Positions 28,800-37,805 of a stretch of 64,000 nt of DNA are shown here, piece by piece. A model generated the notes under the pieces. The model was not told the DNA's origin, did no database searches, and saw only the letters and a program-made list of their open reading frames with translations. Source of the DNA: Stutzerimonas stutzeri TS44 (lineage in GTDB: Bacteria > Pseudomonadota > Gammaproteobacteria > Pseudomonadales > Pseudomonadaceae); the NCBI GenBank assembly GCA_000263395.1, contig AJXE01000008.1:62001-126000 (forward strand), written 5' to 3'. The stretch's first letter is position 1. Each line of letters starts with the position of its first letter. Both the position numbers and the translations under genes were made by a program.

Positions 28800-29849
28800 T
28801 CAGGCCCGGAAGGCGATGCCGCGCGCCTTGGCCATGGTCATGGCGGTGTCCGGGATCATGTCTTCCTGGCCGCCGATCATCTTCTTGCGGCCCAGCTCGA
28901 CGAGGATGTCGCGCGCCGGCACGCCGAAACGCTCGGCGGCCCGCTTGGCGTGCAGCAGGAAGGTCGAGTAGACACCGGCATAGCCGAGGGTCAGCGACTC
29001 GCGGTCGACCCGCACCACGTGCTCCATCATCGGCACGATGATCTCTTCGGCGACGTCCATCAGCTTGAACAGGTCGGCACCGGTGTCCATGCCCATGCGC
29101 TCGCACACGGCGGCGAAGACTTCCAGCGGCGTGTTGCCGGCCCCAGCGCCGAGGCCGGCGACCGAGCCGTCGATGCGCGTCGCCCCAGCCTCGATGGCGG
29201 CGATGGAGTTGGCGATGCCCATGCCCAGGTTGTGGTGGCCGTGGAAACCGATCTCGGTTTCTGGCTTCAACACCGCACGCAGCGCAGCGACCCGCGCGGT
29301 AACGTCCTCGGGCAGCATGTAGCCGGCCGAATCGGTGACGTAGACGGTCTGCGCGCCGTAGGACTCCATCAGCTTGCCCTGCTGGGCGATGCCTTCGGCG
29401 TCGTTGAGGTGCGCCATCATCAGGAAGCCCGAGGTGTCCATGCCCAGCTTGCGCGCATAGGCGATGTGCTGCGGCGAGGTGTCGGCCTCGGTGCAATGGG
29501 TGGCGACGTGCACACTGCGCGCGCCGCAGTCGTAGGCCGACTGCAGCTCCTTCATGGTGCCGAGGCCGGGGATCAGCAGCACGGAGACCGTGGCCTGCTT
29601 CATCTGTGCCGCGACGGCGCTGATGTATTCCTCGTTGCTGTGCGGCGCGAAGCCGTGCTGCAGCGAGTTGCCGCCCAGGCCGGCGCCATGGGTGACCTGG
29701 ATATAGGGCACGCCGGCGTCGTCCAGCGCGGTGGCGACCTTGACCATCTGCGCGACGCTGATCTGCTCGCGCTTGGCGTGCATGCCGTCGCGCAGGCACA
29801 TGTCATGCAGGATGACCTTGCGGCCTTTCAGACTGTTGGACTGACTCAT
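28800..29849 (-). CDS. dmpG: 4-hydroxy-2-oxovalerate aldolase
   Basis: The 349-residue enzyme splits 4-hydroxy-2-oxovalerate into pyruvate and acetaldehyde. It has the metal and catalytic motifs of the DmpG TIM barrel: [15 protein letters not shown] near the N-terminus and [17 protein letters not shown] in the middle, plus the C-terminal communication domain that contacts the dehydrogenase DmpF. Acetaldehyde is channelled to DmpF, whose stop overlaps the dmpG start by one base (TGATG). It equals lapG in the lap naming. Confidence 0.97.
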   Translation of the reverse strand: MSQSNSLKGRKVILHDMCLRDGMHAKREQISVAQMVKVATALDDAGVPYIQVTHGAGLGGNSLQHGFAPHSNEEYISAVAAQMKQATVSVLLIPGLGTMKELQSAYDCGARSVHVATHCTEADTSPQHIAYARKLGMDTSGFLMMAHLNDAEGIAQQGKLMESYGAQTVYVTDSAGYMLPEDVTARVAALRAVLKPETEIGFHGHHNLGMGIANSIAAIEAGATRIDGSVAGLGAGAGNTPLEVFAAVCERMGMDTGADLFKLMDVAEEIIVPMMEHVVRVDRESLTLGYAGVYSTFLLHAKRAAERFGVPARDILVELGRKKMIGGQEDMIPDTAMTMAKARGIAFRA

Positions 29850-30763
29850 CACGCAACCTCCACGGCAGGCAGCTGGATTTTTCCGGCCAGGATTTCCTCG
29901 GCGAACATCTCGGCGGTACGGGTGGCGGCGGCGGTCATGATGTCGAGGTTGCCGGCGTAGGTCGGCAGGTAATCGCCCAGCCCGGCCACTTCGAGGAATA
30001 CCGAAACCTTGTTGCCGTCGAAGATCGGCCCGTTGACCAGGCGGTAGCCCGGCACGTACTTCTGCACCTCGCCGATCATCTCGAGGATCGAGGCGGTGAT
30101 GCGGTCGCGGTCCGGCTCCTCGTCGGTCAGGCAGTAGACGGTGTTGCGCATCATCATCGGCGGCTCGGCCGGGTTGATGATGCACAGCGCCTTGCCGCGC
30201 CGCGAGCCGCCGACCTTGCAGATCGCGCTGGAGGTGGTGGCAGTGAATTCGTCGAGGTTGGCGCGGGTGCCCGGGCCGATGGATTTCGACGCCAGGCTGC
30301 CGATGATTTCCGCGTAATCGACGCTCTGGATGCGTGACACCGCATACACCACCGGGATGGTCGCCTGGCCGGCGCAGGAGATCATGTTGACGTTCATCTC
30401 CAGCTTCTCGGCGTGCTCGCGCAGGTTCACCGGCGGCACGCACAGCGGGCCGATGGCCGCTGGGGTGAGGTCGACCATCAGCACGCCGAGGGCATTGAGC
30501 TTGCGGCTGTTCTCGGCGTGCACATAGGCGCTGGTGGCGTCGAAGGCGATCTGGATGCCGTCTTCGAGCACGTGCGGCAGCAGCCCGTCGACGCCCTCGT
30601 GGGTGGTCTTCAGACCCATTTCGCGGGCACGCTTGAGGCCTTCGGAGTCGGCATCGATGCCGACCATCCACACCGGCTCCAGCACTTCACTGCGCTGGAT
30701 CTTGTAGATCAGGTCGGTGCCGATGTTGCCCGAGCCGATGAGTGCGCATTTGATCTTCTTCAT
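29849..30763 (-). CDS. dmpF: Acetaldehyde dehydrogenase (acylating)
   Basis: This 304-residue enzyme converts acetaldehyde, NAD and CoA to acetyl-CoA. It has the NAD-binding start [17 protein letters not shown] and the catalytic Cys (about residue 130) in [16 protein letters not shown]. It forms the channelling complex with the aldolase DmpG encoded next. Start and stop both overlap the neighbouring genes (ATGA with dmpI, TGATG with dmpG). Confidence 0.97.
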   Translation of the reverse strand: MKKIKCALIGSGNIGTDLIYKIQRSEVLEPVWMVGIDADSEGLKRAREMGLKTTHEGVDGLLPHVLEDGIQIAFDATSAYVHAENSRKLNALGVLMVDLTPAAIGPLCVPPVNLREHAEKLEMNVNMISCAGQATIPVVYAVSRIQSVDYAEIIGSLASKSIGPGTRANLDEFTATTSSAICKVGGSRRGKALCIINPAEPPMMMRNTVYCLTDEEPDRDRITASILEMIGEVQKYVPGYRLVNGPIFDGNKVSVFLEVAGLGDYLPTYAGNLDIMTAAATRTAEMFAEEILAGKIQLPAVEVA

Positions 30764-30969
30764 TGTGCCTGCTCCCGTTTCGCGGCGCGTTGGGCCAGCG
30801 TCAAGCCGCCGACGTAGAACTCGCCGCTGCCGTGTTCGGTGATGAGGATTCGGATCGTTTCCGGCGCGCAGTCCAGACTCTCGGCAACCGCGGCGGTGAC
30901 GGCGGCGGCGACGCGACTCTTCTGCTCGTGGGTGCGCCCTTCGGCCATGTGCATTTCGATGATTGGCAT
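30760..30969 (-). CDS. dmpI: 4-oxalocrotonate tautomerase
   Basis: The 69-residue protein has every 4-OT catalytic residue in the usual register after Met removal: Pro1, Arg11 ([11 protein letters not shown]), Arg39 (ETIRI) and Phe50 (GEFYVGG). It converts 2-hydroxymuconate to 4-oxalocrotonate. In CF600-type operons dmpI is last; here it lies between dmpH and dmpF, as in lap clusters. Confidence 0.96.
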   Translation of the reverse strand: MPIIEMHMAEGRTHEQKSRVAAAVTAAVAESLDCAPETIRILITEHGSGEFYVGGLTLAQRAAKREQAQ

Positions 30970-30983
30970 GGGTGGTTCTCCGG

Positions 30984-31787
30984 TTAGTCGACGAAGCGCA
31001 TCGAGACGCTGCCCAGGTCCTGGAAGCGCGCGACCACGTTGTCGCCGGGCTTCACCGCCACGGCTTCGGTGATTCCGCCGCTCATCACGAAGCTGCCGGC
31101 CGGCAGACTCTCGCCCAGCTCGGCGAGGATGTTGACGACCATCGCGATGGCCTCGGCCGGATGCCCCATGACCGCCGCCGAGGCGCCGGTGGCGACGATC
31201 TCGCCGTTGATCTCGATCACCACGCCGAGGGTGCGCAGGTACAGATCCTCGACGTAGCGCGGGCGGCCGCCGCCGACGAAGCGCGCCGACGAGGCGTTGT
31301 CGGCAACCACGCTGGCGAGGTCGAACTTGAAGCCGGAGAAGCGCGAGTCGATGATCTCCACCGCCGGCAGCACGTAGTCGGTGGCCGCCAGCACGTCACT
31401 GGCGGTGCAGCCGGGGCCGCGCAATTCGTCCTTCATGACGAAGGCGACTTCGCACTCGACGCGCGGATGCACCAGGTCAGCCGTGGAGATGGCCGAGTTC
31501 TCCGGGCGCGCCATGCGGTCGGTGAGAAAGCCTATCGACGGCACATCGACACCCATCTGCTGCATCTTGGCCTTGGACGTCAGGCCGGCCTTCCAGCCGA
31601 TCAGCTTGTGGCCCTGGGCAATGAAGCGTTTGCGCAGTTCGTTCTGCACCGCGTAACCATCGGCGATGGTCATGTCCGGGTATTCGTTGGTCAGCTTGGG
31701 GATCGCATAGGCGCGGGTCTGCGCGCCCTCGACGCGCTCGCACAGGCGCACCACGTCTTCCCGCGAAAGTGTCAGGTTCATGCTCAT
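30984..31787 (-). CDS. dmpH: 4-oxalocrotonate decarboxylase
   Basis: The 267-residue enzyme belongs to the hydratase/decarboxylase family (FAH-like fold) and decarboxylates 4-oxalocrotonate to 2-oxopent-4-enoate. Family motifs are [29 protein letters not shown] (metal Glu) and [12 protein letters not shown]. The start at 31787 overlaps the dmpE stop (ATGA); the ATG at 31781 is an alternative. DmpH and DmpE act as a complex, which fits the overlap. Confidence 0.94.
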   Translation of the reverse strand: MSMNLTLSREDVVRLCERVEGAQTRAYAIPKLTNEYPDMTIADGYAVQNELRKRFIAQGHKLIGWKAGLTSKAKMQQMGVDVPSIGFLTDRMARPENSAISTADLVHPRVECEVAFVMKDELRGPGCTASDVLAATDYVLPAVEIIDSRFSGFKFDLASVVADNASSARFVGGGRPRYVEDLYLRTLGVVIEINGEIVATGASAAVMGHPAEAIAMVVNILAELGESLPAGSFVMSGGITEAVAVKPGDNVVARFQDLGSVSMRFVD

Positions 31788-32581
31788 GCCGCGCTCCTCC
31801 CGGAAAACTTCACCCGGCAACTGCCCAGGCCACCCACCGTGCACACCAGCTCGTCGCCATCGACCACCGGCACCAGCGCCGACTGCGAGCCGGAGAGGAT
31901 CACCTCGCCGGCCTTGAACGGAATGCCCAGCTCGCCGAGGGTGTTGGCCAGCCAGGCCACGGCGTTGGCCGGCGAACCCTGCACGGCGGCGCCGACGCCG
32001 GTGGAGAACAGCTCGCCGTTCTTTTCCAGCACCATGCCGGCCAGGGTGATGTCGAGCTTGCGCGGGTCGCCCTTGGTCTTGCCCAGCACGTACACGCCGC
32101 AGGAGGCGTTGTCCGCCACGGTGTCCTGGATCTTGATCTGCCAGTTTTCGATGCGCGAATCGACGATTTCGAAGCACGGCAGCACGTAGTCGGTGGCGCG
32201 GATCACGTCCATCGCGGTGATACCGGGGCCCTGCAGGTCGTGCTTGAGGACGAAGGCCAGCTCGGCCTCGGCCTTGGGCTGGATCATCTGGCCGAGGTCG
32301 ATGGTGTCGCCTTCCTGGAACACCATGCCGCTGGTGAGGATGCCGAAGTCCGGCTGGTAGACACCGAGGAATTCCTGCACCGGCTTGCTGGTGGCGCCGA
32401 TCTTCTTACCGACCACGCGCTCACCGGCGGCCAGGCGCCGCGCGACGAAGCGCTGCTGGATGCGGTAGGCATCTTCGATGCTGATGTCCGGCTCGCGCGC
32501 CAGCAGCGGTGGCACCGGGCGGCGCGCGACGAAGGCTTGGTAAAGCTCGTCGCCGTATTGTTCGATCTTGTTGTTATCCAT
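31784..32581 (-). CDS. dmpE: 2-oxopent-4-enoate hydratase
   Basis: This 265-residue enzyme hydrates 2-oxopent-4-enoate to 4-hydroxy-2-oxovalerate. It shares the fold of DmpH: GKKIGATSKPVQEFLGV, AEAELAFVLKHDL (metal Glu) and CFEIVDSRIENW. It starts at 32581 (MDNNKIEQYG), about 70 bases after dmpC; no dmpD lies between, where CF600 has one. Confidence 0.94.
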   Translation of the reverse strand: MDNNKIEQYGDELYQAFVARRPVPPLLAREPDISIEDAYRIQQRFVARRLAAGERVVGKKIGATSKPVQEFLGVYQPDFGILTSGMVFQEGDTIDLGQMIQPKAEAELAFVLKHDLQGPGITAMDVIRATDYVLPCFEIVDSRIENWQIKIQDTVADNASCGVYVLGKTKGDPRKLDITLAGMVLEKNGELFSTGVGAAVQGSPANAVAWLANTLGELGIPFKAGEVILSGSQSALVPVVDGDELVCTVGGLGSCRVKFSGRSAA

Positions 32582-32615
32582 GTCGTTCTCACAGGTTTTG
32601 CGGCGGATAGGCACG

Positions 32616-32640
32616 GCCTTGCCCTGGCGCAGGGCAAGGC
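32616..32640. other. Stem-loop between dmpC and dmpE
   Basis: A perfect 10-bp stem (32616-32625 with 32631-32640, loop GGCGC) lies 10-35 bases after the dmpC stop in the operon mRNA. There is no T run, so it looks like an mRNA-stabilising or processing structure rather than a terminator. Confidence 0.5.
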
Positions 32641-32650
32641 GTAGCCGTTC

Positions 32651-34111
32651 TCAGAGCTTCACGCAGATGTTGCGGGTCTCGGTGTAGAACTCGAGCGAGT
32701 GCACGCCACCCTCGCGGCCGATGCCGGACTGCTTGGAACCACCGAAGGGCGTGCGCAGATCGCGCAGGAACCAGCTGTTGATCCAGGTGATGCCGACATC
32801 GACGCGCTCGGCGACGCGGTGCGCGCGCGCCAGGTTGCTGGTCCAGATGGTGGTCGACAGGCCGTACTCGGTGGCATTGGCCTTGGCCACCACTTCGTCC
32901 TCGCTGTCGAATGGCGAGATGTGGCAGCACGGTCCGAAGATTTCCTCGCGCACCACCGCAGCGGTTTCCGGCAGCCCGGTCCAGATGGTCGGTTGCACCC
33001 AGGCGCCCTCGGCCAGCTCGCCGGGCATGTCCGGCACGCCGCCGCCGGTGACCAGGGTCGCGCCCTCCTCGATGGCCTTGCGGTAGTAGGACAGCACCTT
33101 CTGCTGGTGCTCCAGGCTGATCAGCGGGCCGAAGTTGCTGCCGTGCACCTCGGGACGGCCGTACTTGACCGCCTCGGCCTTGGCCTTGAGCGCCTGCACG
33201 AAGCGCTCGAAGATCGGCCGCTCGACGTAGACGCGCTCGGTACCCAGGCAGACCTGCCCGGTGTTGAGGAACACCGAGCGCGAGAAGCCTTCCACCGCGG
33301 CATCGAAATCGGCGTCAGCGAAGACGATGCCGGCGTTCTTGCCGCCCAGCTCGAAGGACACGTCACGCATGCCCTCAGCGGCGGCCTTCATGATCGCGGT
33401 GCCGGTGCGCGTCTCGCCGGTGAAGGTGATCGCGTCGACGCCCGGATGACGGGTGACGAACTCGCCGGCCGAATCCGGACCGAAGCCGTGCACCACGTTG
33501 TACACGCCCTTGGGAATGCCCACCGCGTTCATTACCTCGCCGAGCAGCGCGGCGGTCTGCGGCGACTCCTCGGAGGGCTTGACCACCACGGTGTTGCCGC
33601 AGGCCAGCGCCGGGCCGACCTTCCAGGTCATCAGCATGAACGGCGCGTTCCACGGGCAGACCACGCCGATCACGCCCTTGGGCTTGCGGATCGCATAGTT
33701 CAGCGCGCCGCGGCCGTCCGGGGTGTCCATGCGGAAGGACTCGCTGGCGACGTTCTTGATGGTGTCGGCGAAGACCTTGAAGTTGGCCGCGCCGCGCGGG
33801 ATGAACACGTGCTTCATGACGTGCTCGGGCTGGCCGGTGTCGGCCATTTCCGCGGCGACGAAGTCATCGAAACGGCGGGTGATCTCGTTGGCCACCGCGT
33901 ACAGCAGCTCGACGCGGCGCTCGGTGCTCATCGCGCCCCATTCGCCGTGCAGCGCGGCACGCGCGGCCTGCACGGCGGCGTCGACCTCGTCGCGGCCAGC
34001 CTCGCTGATCGAGGCGATGACGCGGTTGTCCAGCGGCGAGCGCTTGTCGAAGCGCCGGCCACTGGCCGCCGCGCGGTATTCACCGGCAATGAAGTTTTCA
34101 ATCTGGCGCAT
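32651..34111 (-). CDS. dmpC: 2-hydroxymuconic semialdehyde dehydrogenase
   Basis: The 486-residue aldehyde dehydrogenase has the general base Glu in VSFELGGKNAG (about 254) and the catalytic Cys in LNTGQVCLGTERVYVE (about 288). It oxidises the yellow ring-fission product to 2-hydroxymuconate with NAD. The start at 34111 follows GGAG five bases upstream and matches DmpC in length. A 187-base gap with a promoter-like region and a LysR-type operator precedes it, so the lower pathway can be transcribed separately from the hydroxylase genes. Confidence 0.96.
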   Translation of the reverse strand: MRQIENFIAGEYRAAASGRRFDKRSPLDNRVIASISEAGRDEVDAAVQAARAALHGEWGAMSTERRVELLYAVANEITRRFDDFVAAEMADTGQPEHVMKHVFIPRGAANFKVFADTIKNVASESFRMDTPDGRGALNYAIRKPKGVIGVVCPWNAPFMLMTWKVGPALACGNTVVVKPSEESPQTAALLGEVMNAVGIPKGVYNVVHGFGPDSAGEFVTRHPGVDAITFTGETRTGTAIMKAAAEGMRDVSFELGGKNAGIVFADADFDAAVEGFSRSVFLNTGQVCLGTERVYVERPIFERFVQALKAKAEAVKYGRPEVHGSNFGPLISLEHQQKVLSYYRKAIEEGATLVTGGGVPDMPGELAEGAWVQPTIWTGLPETAAVVREEIFGPCCHISPFDSEDEVVAKANATEYGLSTTIWTSNLARAHRVAERVDVGITWINSWFLRDLRTPFGGSKQSGIGREGGVHSLEFYTETRNICVKL

Positions 34112-34139
34112 GATCACTCCGCATCGTTGTTCTTGGATC

Positions 34140-34165
34140 GGCCAGCCGGTGCGATCGGGCTGGCC
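34140..34165. other. Leader hairpin upstream of dmpC
   Basis: GGCCAGCC (34140-34147) and GGCTGGCC (34158-34165) form an 8-bp stem in the predicted dmpC leader, 29-54 bases before the start codon. It carries a T-rich tail only on the plus strand, where no gene ends. An effect on dmpC mRNA stability or translation is possible. Confidence 0.4.
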
Positions 34166-34175
34166 TTTGCGATTG

Positions 34176-34241
34176 AGTCTAGGGATGGCTTTCTATACCG
34201 GCTAATACTTTGTTTCTTGCTAATTGATACCTGACAGGTAT
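34176..34241 (-). promoter_or_regulatory. Internal promoter with CatM/BenM-type LysR operator before dmpC
   Basis: On the minus strand the order is: ATAC-N7-GTAT site (34241-34227), a second half site GTAT/ATAC at 34208-34205 (with another at 34198-34195), and a -10-like TAGACT (34181-34176), about 65 bases before the dmpC start. ATAC-N7-GTAT is the known recognition pattern of BenM/CatM LysR proteins. The whole arrangement, including the 22-base offset between the two ATAC elements and the distance to the -10, is repeated before the DUF1302 gene at 50890-50955. Confidence 0.72.
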
Positions 34242-34298
34242 GGCAACGATCAGCCGGCGACCCGCCCGCCAGGACGCCTGGCGAGCGGCCGGGCGCCG

Positions 34299-34712
34299 TC
34301 AGCCGGGCATCTTGGCGAAGTGCGGCAGGTCGTCCAGCGGACGGCCCCACGGCTGCGCGCTGTCACAGTAGATGTGCATGGTCGGGCTGACCGCCGCCGG
34401 ATCATCCAGGCTGGCGGCACGGACGAACTGCAGGTCCGGCAGCACCGCCACCTCGGAATACAGCGGCGAGCCGCACTCGCCGCAGAAGTGCCGCAGCACC
34501 GGGTTGCCGCTGTCGCCGCGGGTGGCGTAGCTGCGCGTCTGCCCACGGCTGTGCAGCGCCGCGCGCGGCACGGCGAACACCGTGGACATGGCGGCGCCGC
34601 TGGCGCGCTGGCAATCGCGGCAATGACAGTGGGCGACGATGACCGGCGCGGCGGCGCAGTCGTAGCGCACCGCGCCGCAGGCGCAACCACCGCTCAGGCG
34701 GGTTTCACTCAT
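34299..34712 (-). CDS. GFA / CENP-V family zinc protein
   Basis: The 137-residue protein has the zinc-binding pattern of the GFA (glutathione-dependent formaldehyde-activating) family: GGCACGAVRYDC, HCHCRDCQRASGA and HFCGECGSPLY. GFA proteins promote formation of S-hydroxymethylglutathione from formaldehyde, though many members have other or unknown roles. It sits 30 bases after dmpP, at the junction of upper and lower pathway genes. A role in handling an aldehyde of the pathway is inference. Confidence 0.88.
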   Translation of the reverse strand: MSETRLSGGCACGAVRYDCAAAPVIVAHCHCRDCQRASGAAMSTVFAVPRAALHSRGQTRSYATRGDSGNPVLRHFCGECGSPLYSEVAVLPDLQFVRAASLDDPAAVSPTMHIYCDSAQPWGRPLDDLPHFAKMPG

Positions 34713-34742
34713 CTCACTCTCCCTGCGGCCCGCGGGCCGTCG

Positions 34743-35801
34743 TCAGATCGCCTTGAACAGCGGGCTGCGCACCTGCTGGGCGTCGGCCGCCGAGATGAAC
34801 TTCTCGGTGTAGATGTCGCGTTCGAACAGGCGGCCCTGCATCAGCGTGCTGATGCACGACTCGATCATCAGCGGCGGGCCGCAGAGGTAGGCCTTGTGGT
34901 CGCGGAAGTCGTTGTCGAAATGCGCCTTCGCTGCGTCATGTACGAAACCGCGGAATCCCTGCCAGGCGCTGCCTTCAGGCTCGTGGGAGAGCGCCGGGAC
35001 GTAGCTGAAGTTGGGGTGACGGATCGCCAGGGCGAGGAATTCCTCGTGGTAGTACAGCTCGTCGCGGTTGCGCTGGCCGTAGATCAGCGTGATCGGCTTG
35101 GTGAAGCCTTCGGCCAGCAGGTCGAGGATCATCGAACGCGGGCTGGACAGCCCCGAGCCGCCGGCCATGAAGATCACCGGCAGGTCGGCGGATTTCTTCA
35201 CGAAGAAGCGCCCGTACGGCCCGGTCAGGTGCACGCGCTCGCCGACCTGCAGTTGCTCGTGCACGTACATCGTGCCGCGCCCGCCGGGGACGATGCGGAT
35301 GTTCAGCTCCAGCTCGTCGGCGCCCGGCACGCTGGCGATGGAGAAGGCGCGGCTGCCGATCTCATCCGGCAGCATCAGGTTGATGTACTGGCCGGCCTGG
35401 AACTGCACGCCTTCGGCATCGTCGAGCTTGATCCAGACGCCCTTGATGGTCGGCGTCAGCGACTCGATGCGGCTGACGGTGCCGTAGTAGTCGCGCACCG
35501 GCAGGTTCAGCGAATCCGGGTCTTCCTCGACTTCGGCCTCGATGACCACGTCGCCCTCGACGGTGGCGCAGCAGGCCAGGCACTTCTGTTCTTCGCGCTC
35601 GAAGTCCATCAGGGCGAAGGTCGAGGCCTCGCCGTGGTCGATCTCGCCGTCCACCACCTGCACCTTGCAGGTGGCGCACAGCCCGTGGCCGCAGGCATGC
35701 GGCAGGTAGATGCCGGCGCGCAGCGCGGCGTCGAGGATGGTCTGGCCTTCCTCGATCTCGATGGTCTGGCCCAGCGGCTCGATGGTCAGTTCGTAGCTCA
35801 T
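34743..35801 (-). CDS. dmpP: Phenol hydroxylase reductase component (P5)
   Basis: The 352-residue iron-sulfur flavoprotein passes electrons from NADH to the diiron oxygenase. The N-terminal [2Fe-2S] domain has CGHGLCATCK and a later Cys in KCLACCATVEG. The FAD site is GSRAFSIASV and the NAD site MAGGSGLSSPRSMI; a C-terminal CGPPLMIES closes the reductase fold. The start at 35801 is the ATG after GAGGAGGGT; a TTG six bases earlier is not needed. Confidence 0.97.
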   Translation of the reverse strand: MSYELTIEPLGQTIEIEEGQTILDAALRAGIYLPHACGHGLCATCKVQVVDGEIDHGEASTFALMDFEREEQKCLACCATVEGDVVIEAEVEEDPDSLNLPVRDYYGTVSRIESLTPTIKGVWIKLDDAEGVQFQAGQYINLMLPDEIGSRAFSIASVPGADELELNIRIVPGGRGTMYVHEQLQVGERVHLTGPYGRFFVKKSADLPVIFMAGGSGLSSPRSMILDLLAEGFTKPITLIYGQRNRDELYYHEEFLALAIRHPNFSYVPALSHEPEGSAWQGFRGFVHDAAKAHFDNDFRDHKAYLCGPPLMIESCISTLMQGRLFERDIYTEKFISAADAQQVRSPLFKAI

Positions 35802-35817
35802 GCTCAACCCTCCTCGT

Positions 35818-36174
35818 TCACTGCACGGCGCAGACGCTGTTCAGGCCAGGTGTACGCAGGCGCAGCTGCTGTTTGTGGCCGATGCCGTTGTCGGCCAGGC
35901 TGCGCTCGAAATCCGGCACCCAGGGCTGGTTGCCCTTGAGCCATTCGGCCTTGCTCCAGTCGATGGCGGCGCTGTCCGGATCGGCCTGCAGCAGCGGCTG
36001 CAGGTGGCGGTCGAGCAGTTCGCCGAGGCGGGTCTGCGGCGTCACGCAGAACATCATCGGCGCGGCGAACAGCAGGTGGTGGTCCCAGCTGATGAAGACC
36101 AGCTGCTTGCCGTTGAAATTCTCGATTCGGTCGCGGGCGGCGCCGACATACTCTTTGCGGGCAACTACGGACAT
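35818..36174 (-). CDS. dmpO: Phenol hydroxylase component P4
   Basis: The 118-residue subunit resembles DmpO, the gamma part of the (alpha-beta-gamma)2 oxygenase. Its family text includes LVFISWDHHLLFAAPMMFCV and WLKGNQPWVPDFERSL. It starts at 36174 with AAGAAGGAAC upstream and lies between dmpN and dmpP. Confidence 0.94.
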   Translation of the reverse strand: MSVVARKEYVGAARDRIENFNGKQLVFISWDHHLLFAAPMMFCVTPQTRLGELLDRHLQPLLQADPDSAAIDWSKAEWLKGNQPWVPDFERSLADNGIGHKQQLRLRTPGLNSVCAVQ

Positions 36175-36233
36175 GGTGATGTTCCTTCTTGTTGTTCTGT
36201 TCACGAAGCCGGCGTGACCGGCCTCGCCTGACT

Positions 36234-36253
36234 CCTGCGCCCGCAGGCGCAGG
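36234..36253. other. Stem-loop between dmpN and dmpO
   Basis: CCTGCGCC-CGCA-GGCGCAGG forms a perfect 8-bp stem in the 94-base gap, the widest inside the hydroxylase genes. It probably affects mRNA stability between the large and small subunit cistrons. Confidence 0.4.
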
Positions 36254-36268
36254 CGCAGGGATCGTCGG

Positions 36269-37792
36269 TCACTGGTTGGAGGTGGACTGCGCGCGCCAGC
36301 GCTCGAAATTCTCGCGGTCCTGCGAGGTGGCGAAGTCACCGTTGTCCTGGCCGTCGGTGAGGAACGCCCAGTCCATCCAGGCGCCCAGGTCGCCATGCAG
36401 CGGCGCCTGCATCAGCCCCGGCATCGGCAGCCAGGCCTGGATGTACTTCTCCGGCTCGTTGTCGAAGATGTCCTTACAGCCGTCGGAGCAGAAGTGGTAG
36501 GTGTCGCCCTTGTAGACCGACTCGCGGTGGCAGGTCAGCGTCGGATCGCCCGGCTCGGTGAACAGGGTCGGCAGCTGGCAGCACTGGCACAGCTTGGGCA
36601 GGCCGAAGTTGTTGAACGGCGCACCGGTCGCGGCTTCGTGCTTCTTGATGTGCTCCCAGCGCGGGCGGTAGTACTTGTCGAAGGTGGTCGGGTACTTCTT
36701 CGACAGCCAGTCCATGTCCTCCTCGGACGGCACCCAGACGTGGAACGCGGTGCCGAACTTCCACTGGTACAGCGCCAGCATCAGCTGGTGCGACATGTGG
36801 TCGATCGCTTCCTCGGCCTGGTCCCAGTGCTTGGGCGGACGGATGCCGTAGCGCGCCAGGTCCTTGAACAGCGCGCCGCCGTTCTCCACGCCGTAGATGT
36901 TCCACGCCTCGCGCCAGCTCATCACGCGCTTGGGCAGCATGTAATCCATCATCGTGCTGACCAGGCTCAGCACGCGCACGCCGCGCCAGAACCACTTGTC
37001 GATCCAGGCCTGGACGAGCGGCAGGTTGTCCGGGTGCTGTTCGAGCATGAACTTGATGCACTCCAGCCCCAGCGTCATGTGCCGCGCCTCGTCGGACTGC
37101 GCCGAGAAGCCGAAGGTGACGGTGGCCATGTCGCCGTTGTAGGCGGCGCCGGACATGAACGGCACGAACAGCAGGTTGGTCAGCACGTACTCGAAGCTAA
37201 AGCCGATCGCCATCATGAATTCGAACGGCCCGGCGGACATGGCGTCGTCGAAGAACGAGCGCGCCACCGAGGTGTACCAGATGCGGTCGCGCTGTTCGGC
37301 GAAGGCATGAAAGCCGTTGTAGAACTTGTTGTAGTTCGACAGCGCGTGGATCTGCGTCTGCGCGTGGCGGATCTCGTCGATGGCCTGCATCTGGCAAGCG
37401 ACCTGGGTGCCAACGCCGCGGAACTCGCGGCCGACACGGGCAAAGCCCTTGTGCGCGGAGTATTCGCTGGGGCTGATGGCCTGCAGGAAGATCTTCAGTG
37501 CCGACAGGTAGCGCGCGTCAGTGATGTTCAGGTGGCCGTTGTTCTGCGCATGGGCGTCGATGATCGCGTAGAACTTGCGCTCCTTCTCCGCCTGGTACTT
37601 CCAGTAGGCGTCCATGGTCAGGCGGAACGGGTCTTCCCACTTGTCCCAGTCGGTGATCTTGATGCCTTCGTAGTCGATGTACGGAAAGATCTCGGCGCTG
37701 CTGCGATAGCTCGGCTCCCAGGCCAGGTCGCGGGTCAGCAGGCGGTATTTTTCCTTCTGGGTCAGTTTCTTGTTCTGGGTCTTCATATCCAT
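36269..37792 (-). CDS. dmpN: Phenol hydroxylase oxygenase alpha subunit (P3)
   Basis: This 507-residue subunit holds the diiron centre that hydroxylates phenol to catechol. Both iron motifs are present: DEIRHAQTQIHAL and, further on, SAQSDEARHMTLGLECIKF (Glu-x2-His pairs). A C-terminal zinc-type region has CQCCQLPTLF and CSDGCKDIF. The length and MKTQNKKLTQKEKYRLLTRD start fit DmpN/PhN. The ATG at 37792 has GAGGAGG upstream; an internal ATG two codons later is an alternative. Confidence 0.98.
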   Translation of the reverse strand: MDMKTQNKKLTQKEKYRLLTRDLAWEPSYRSSAEIFPYIDYEGIKITDWDKWEDPFRLTMDAYWKYQAEKERKFYAIIDAHAQNNGHLNITDARYLSALKIFLQAISPSEYSAHKGFARVGREFRGVGTQVACQMQAIDEIRHAQTQIHALSNYNKFYNGFHAFAEQRDRIWYTSVARSFFDDAMSAGPFEFMMAIGFSFEYVLTNLLFVPFMSGAAYNGDMATVTFGFSAQSDEARHMTLGLECIKFMLEQHPDNLPLVQAWIDKWFWRGVRVLSLVSTMMDYMLPKRVMSWREAWNIYGVENGGALFKDLARYGIRPPKHWDQAEEAIDHMSHQLMLALYQWKFGTAFHVWVPSEEDMDWLSKKYPTTFDKYYRPRWEHIKKHEAATGAPFNNFGLPKLCQCCQLPTLFTEPGDPTLTCHRESVYKGDTYHFCSDGCKDIFDNEPEKYIQAWLPMPGLMQAPLHGDLGAWMDWAFLTDGQDNGDFATSQDRENFERWRAQSTSNQ

Positions 37793-37805
37793 TGGAAAGT
37801 CCTCC

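Noticed and set aside
32582..32650. A remnant of dmpD between dmpC and dmpE
   Set aside because: The 69-base gap holds only a stem-loop and the dmpE leader; no hydrolase text (Ser-nucleophile motif) is present in any frame.
34140..34170. Intrinsic terminator between gfa and dmpC that would end the upper operon
   Set aside because: The hairpin has its T-rich tail on the plus strand only and lies downstream of the predicted dmpC promoter start, so it would sit in the dmpC leader rather than end the upper transcript.
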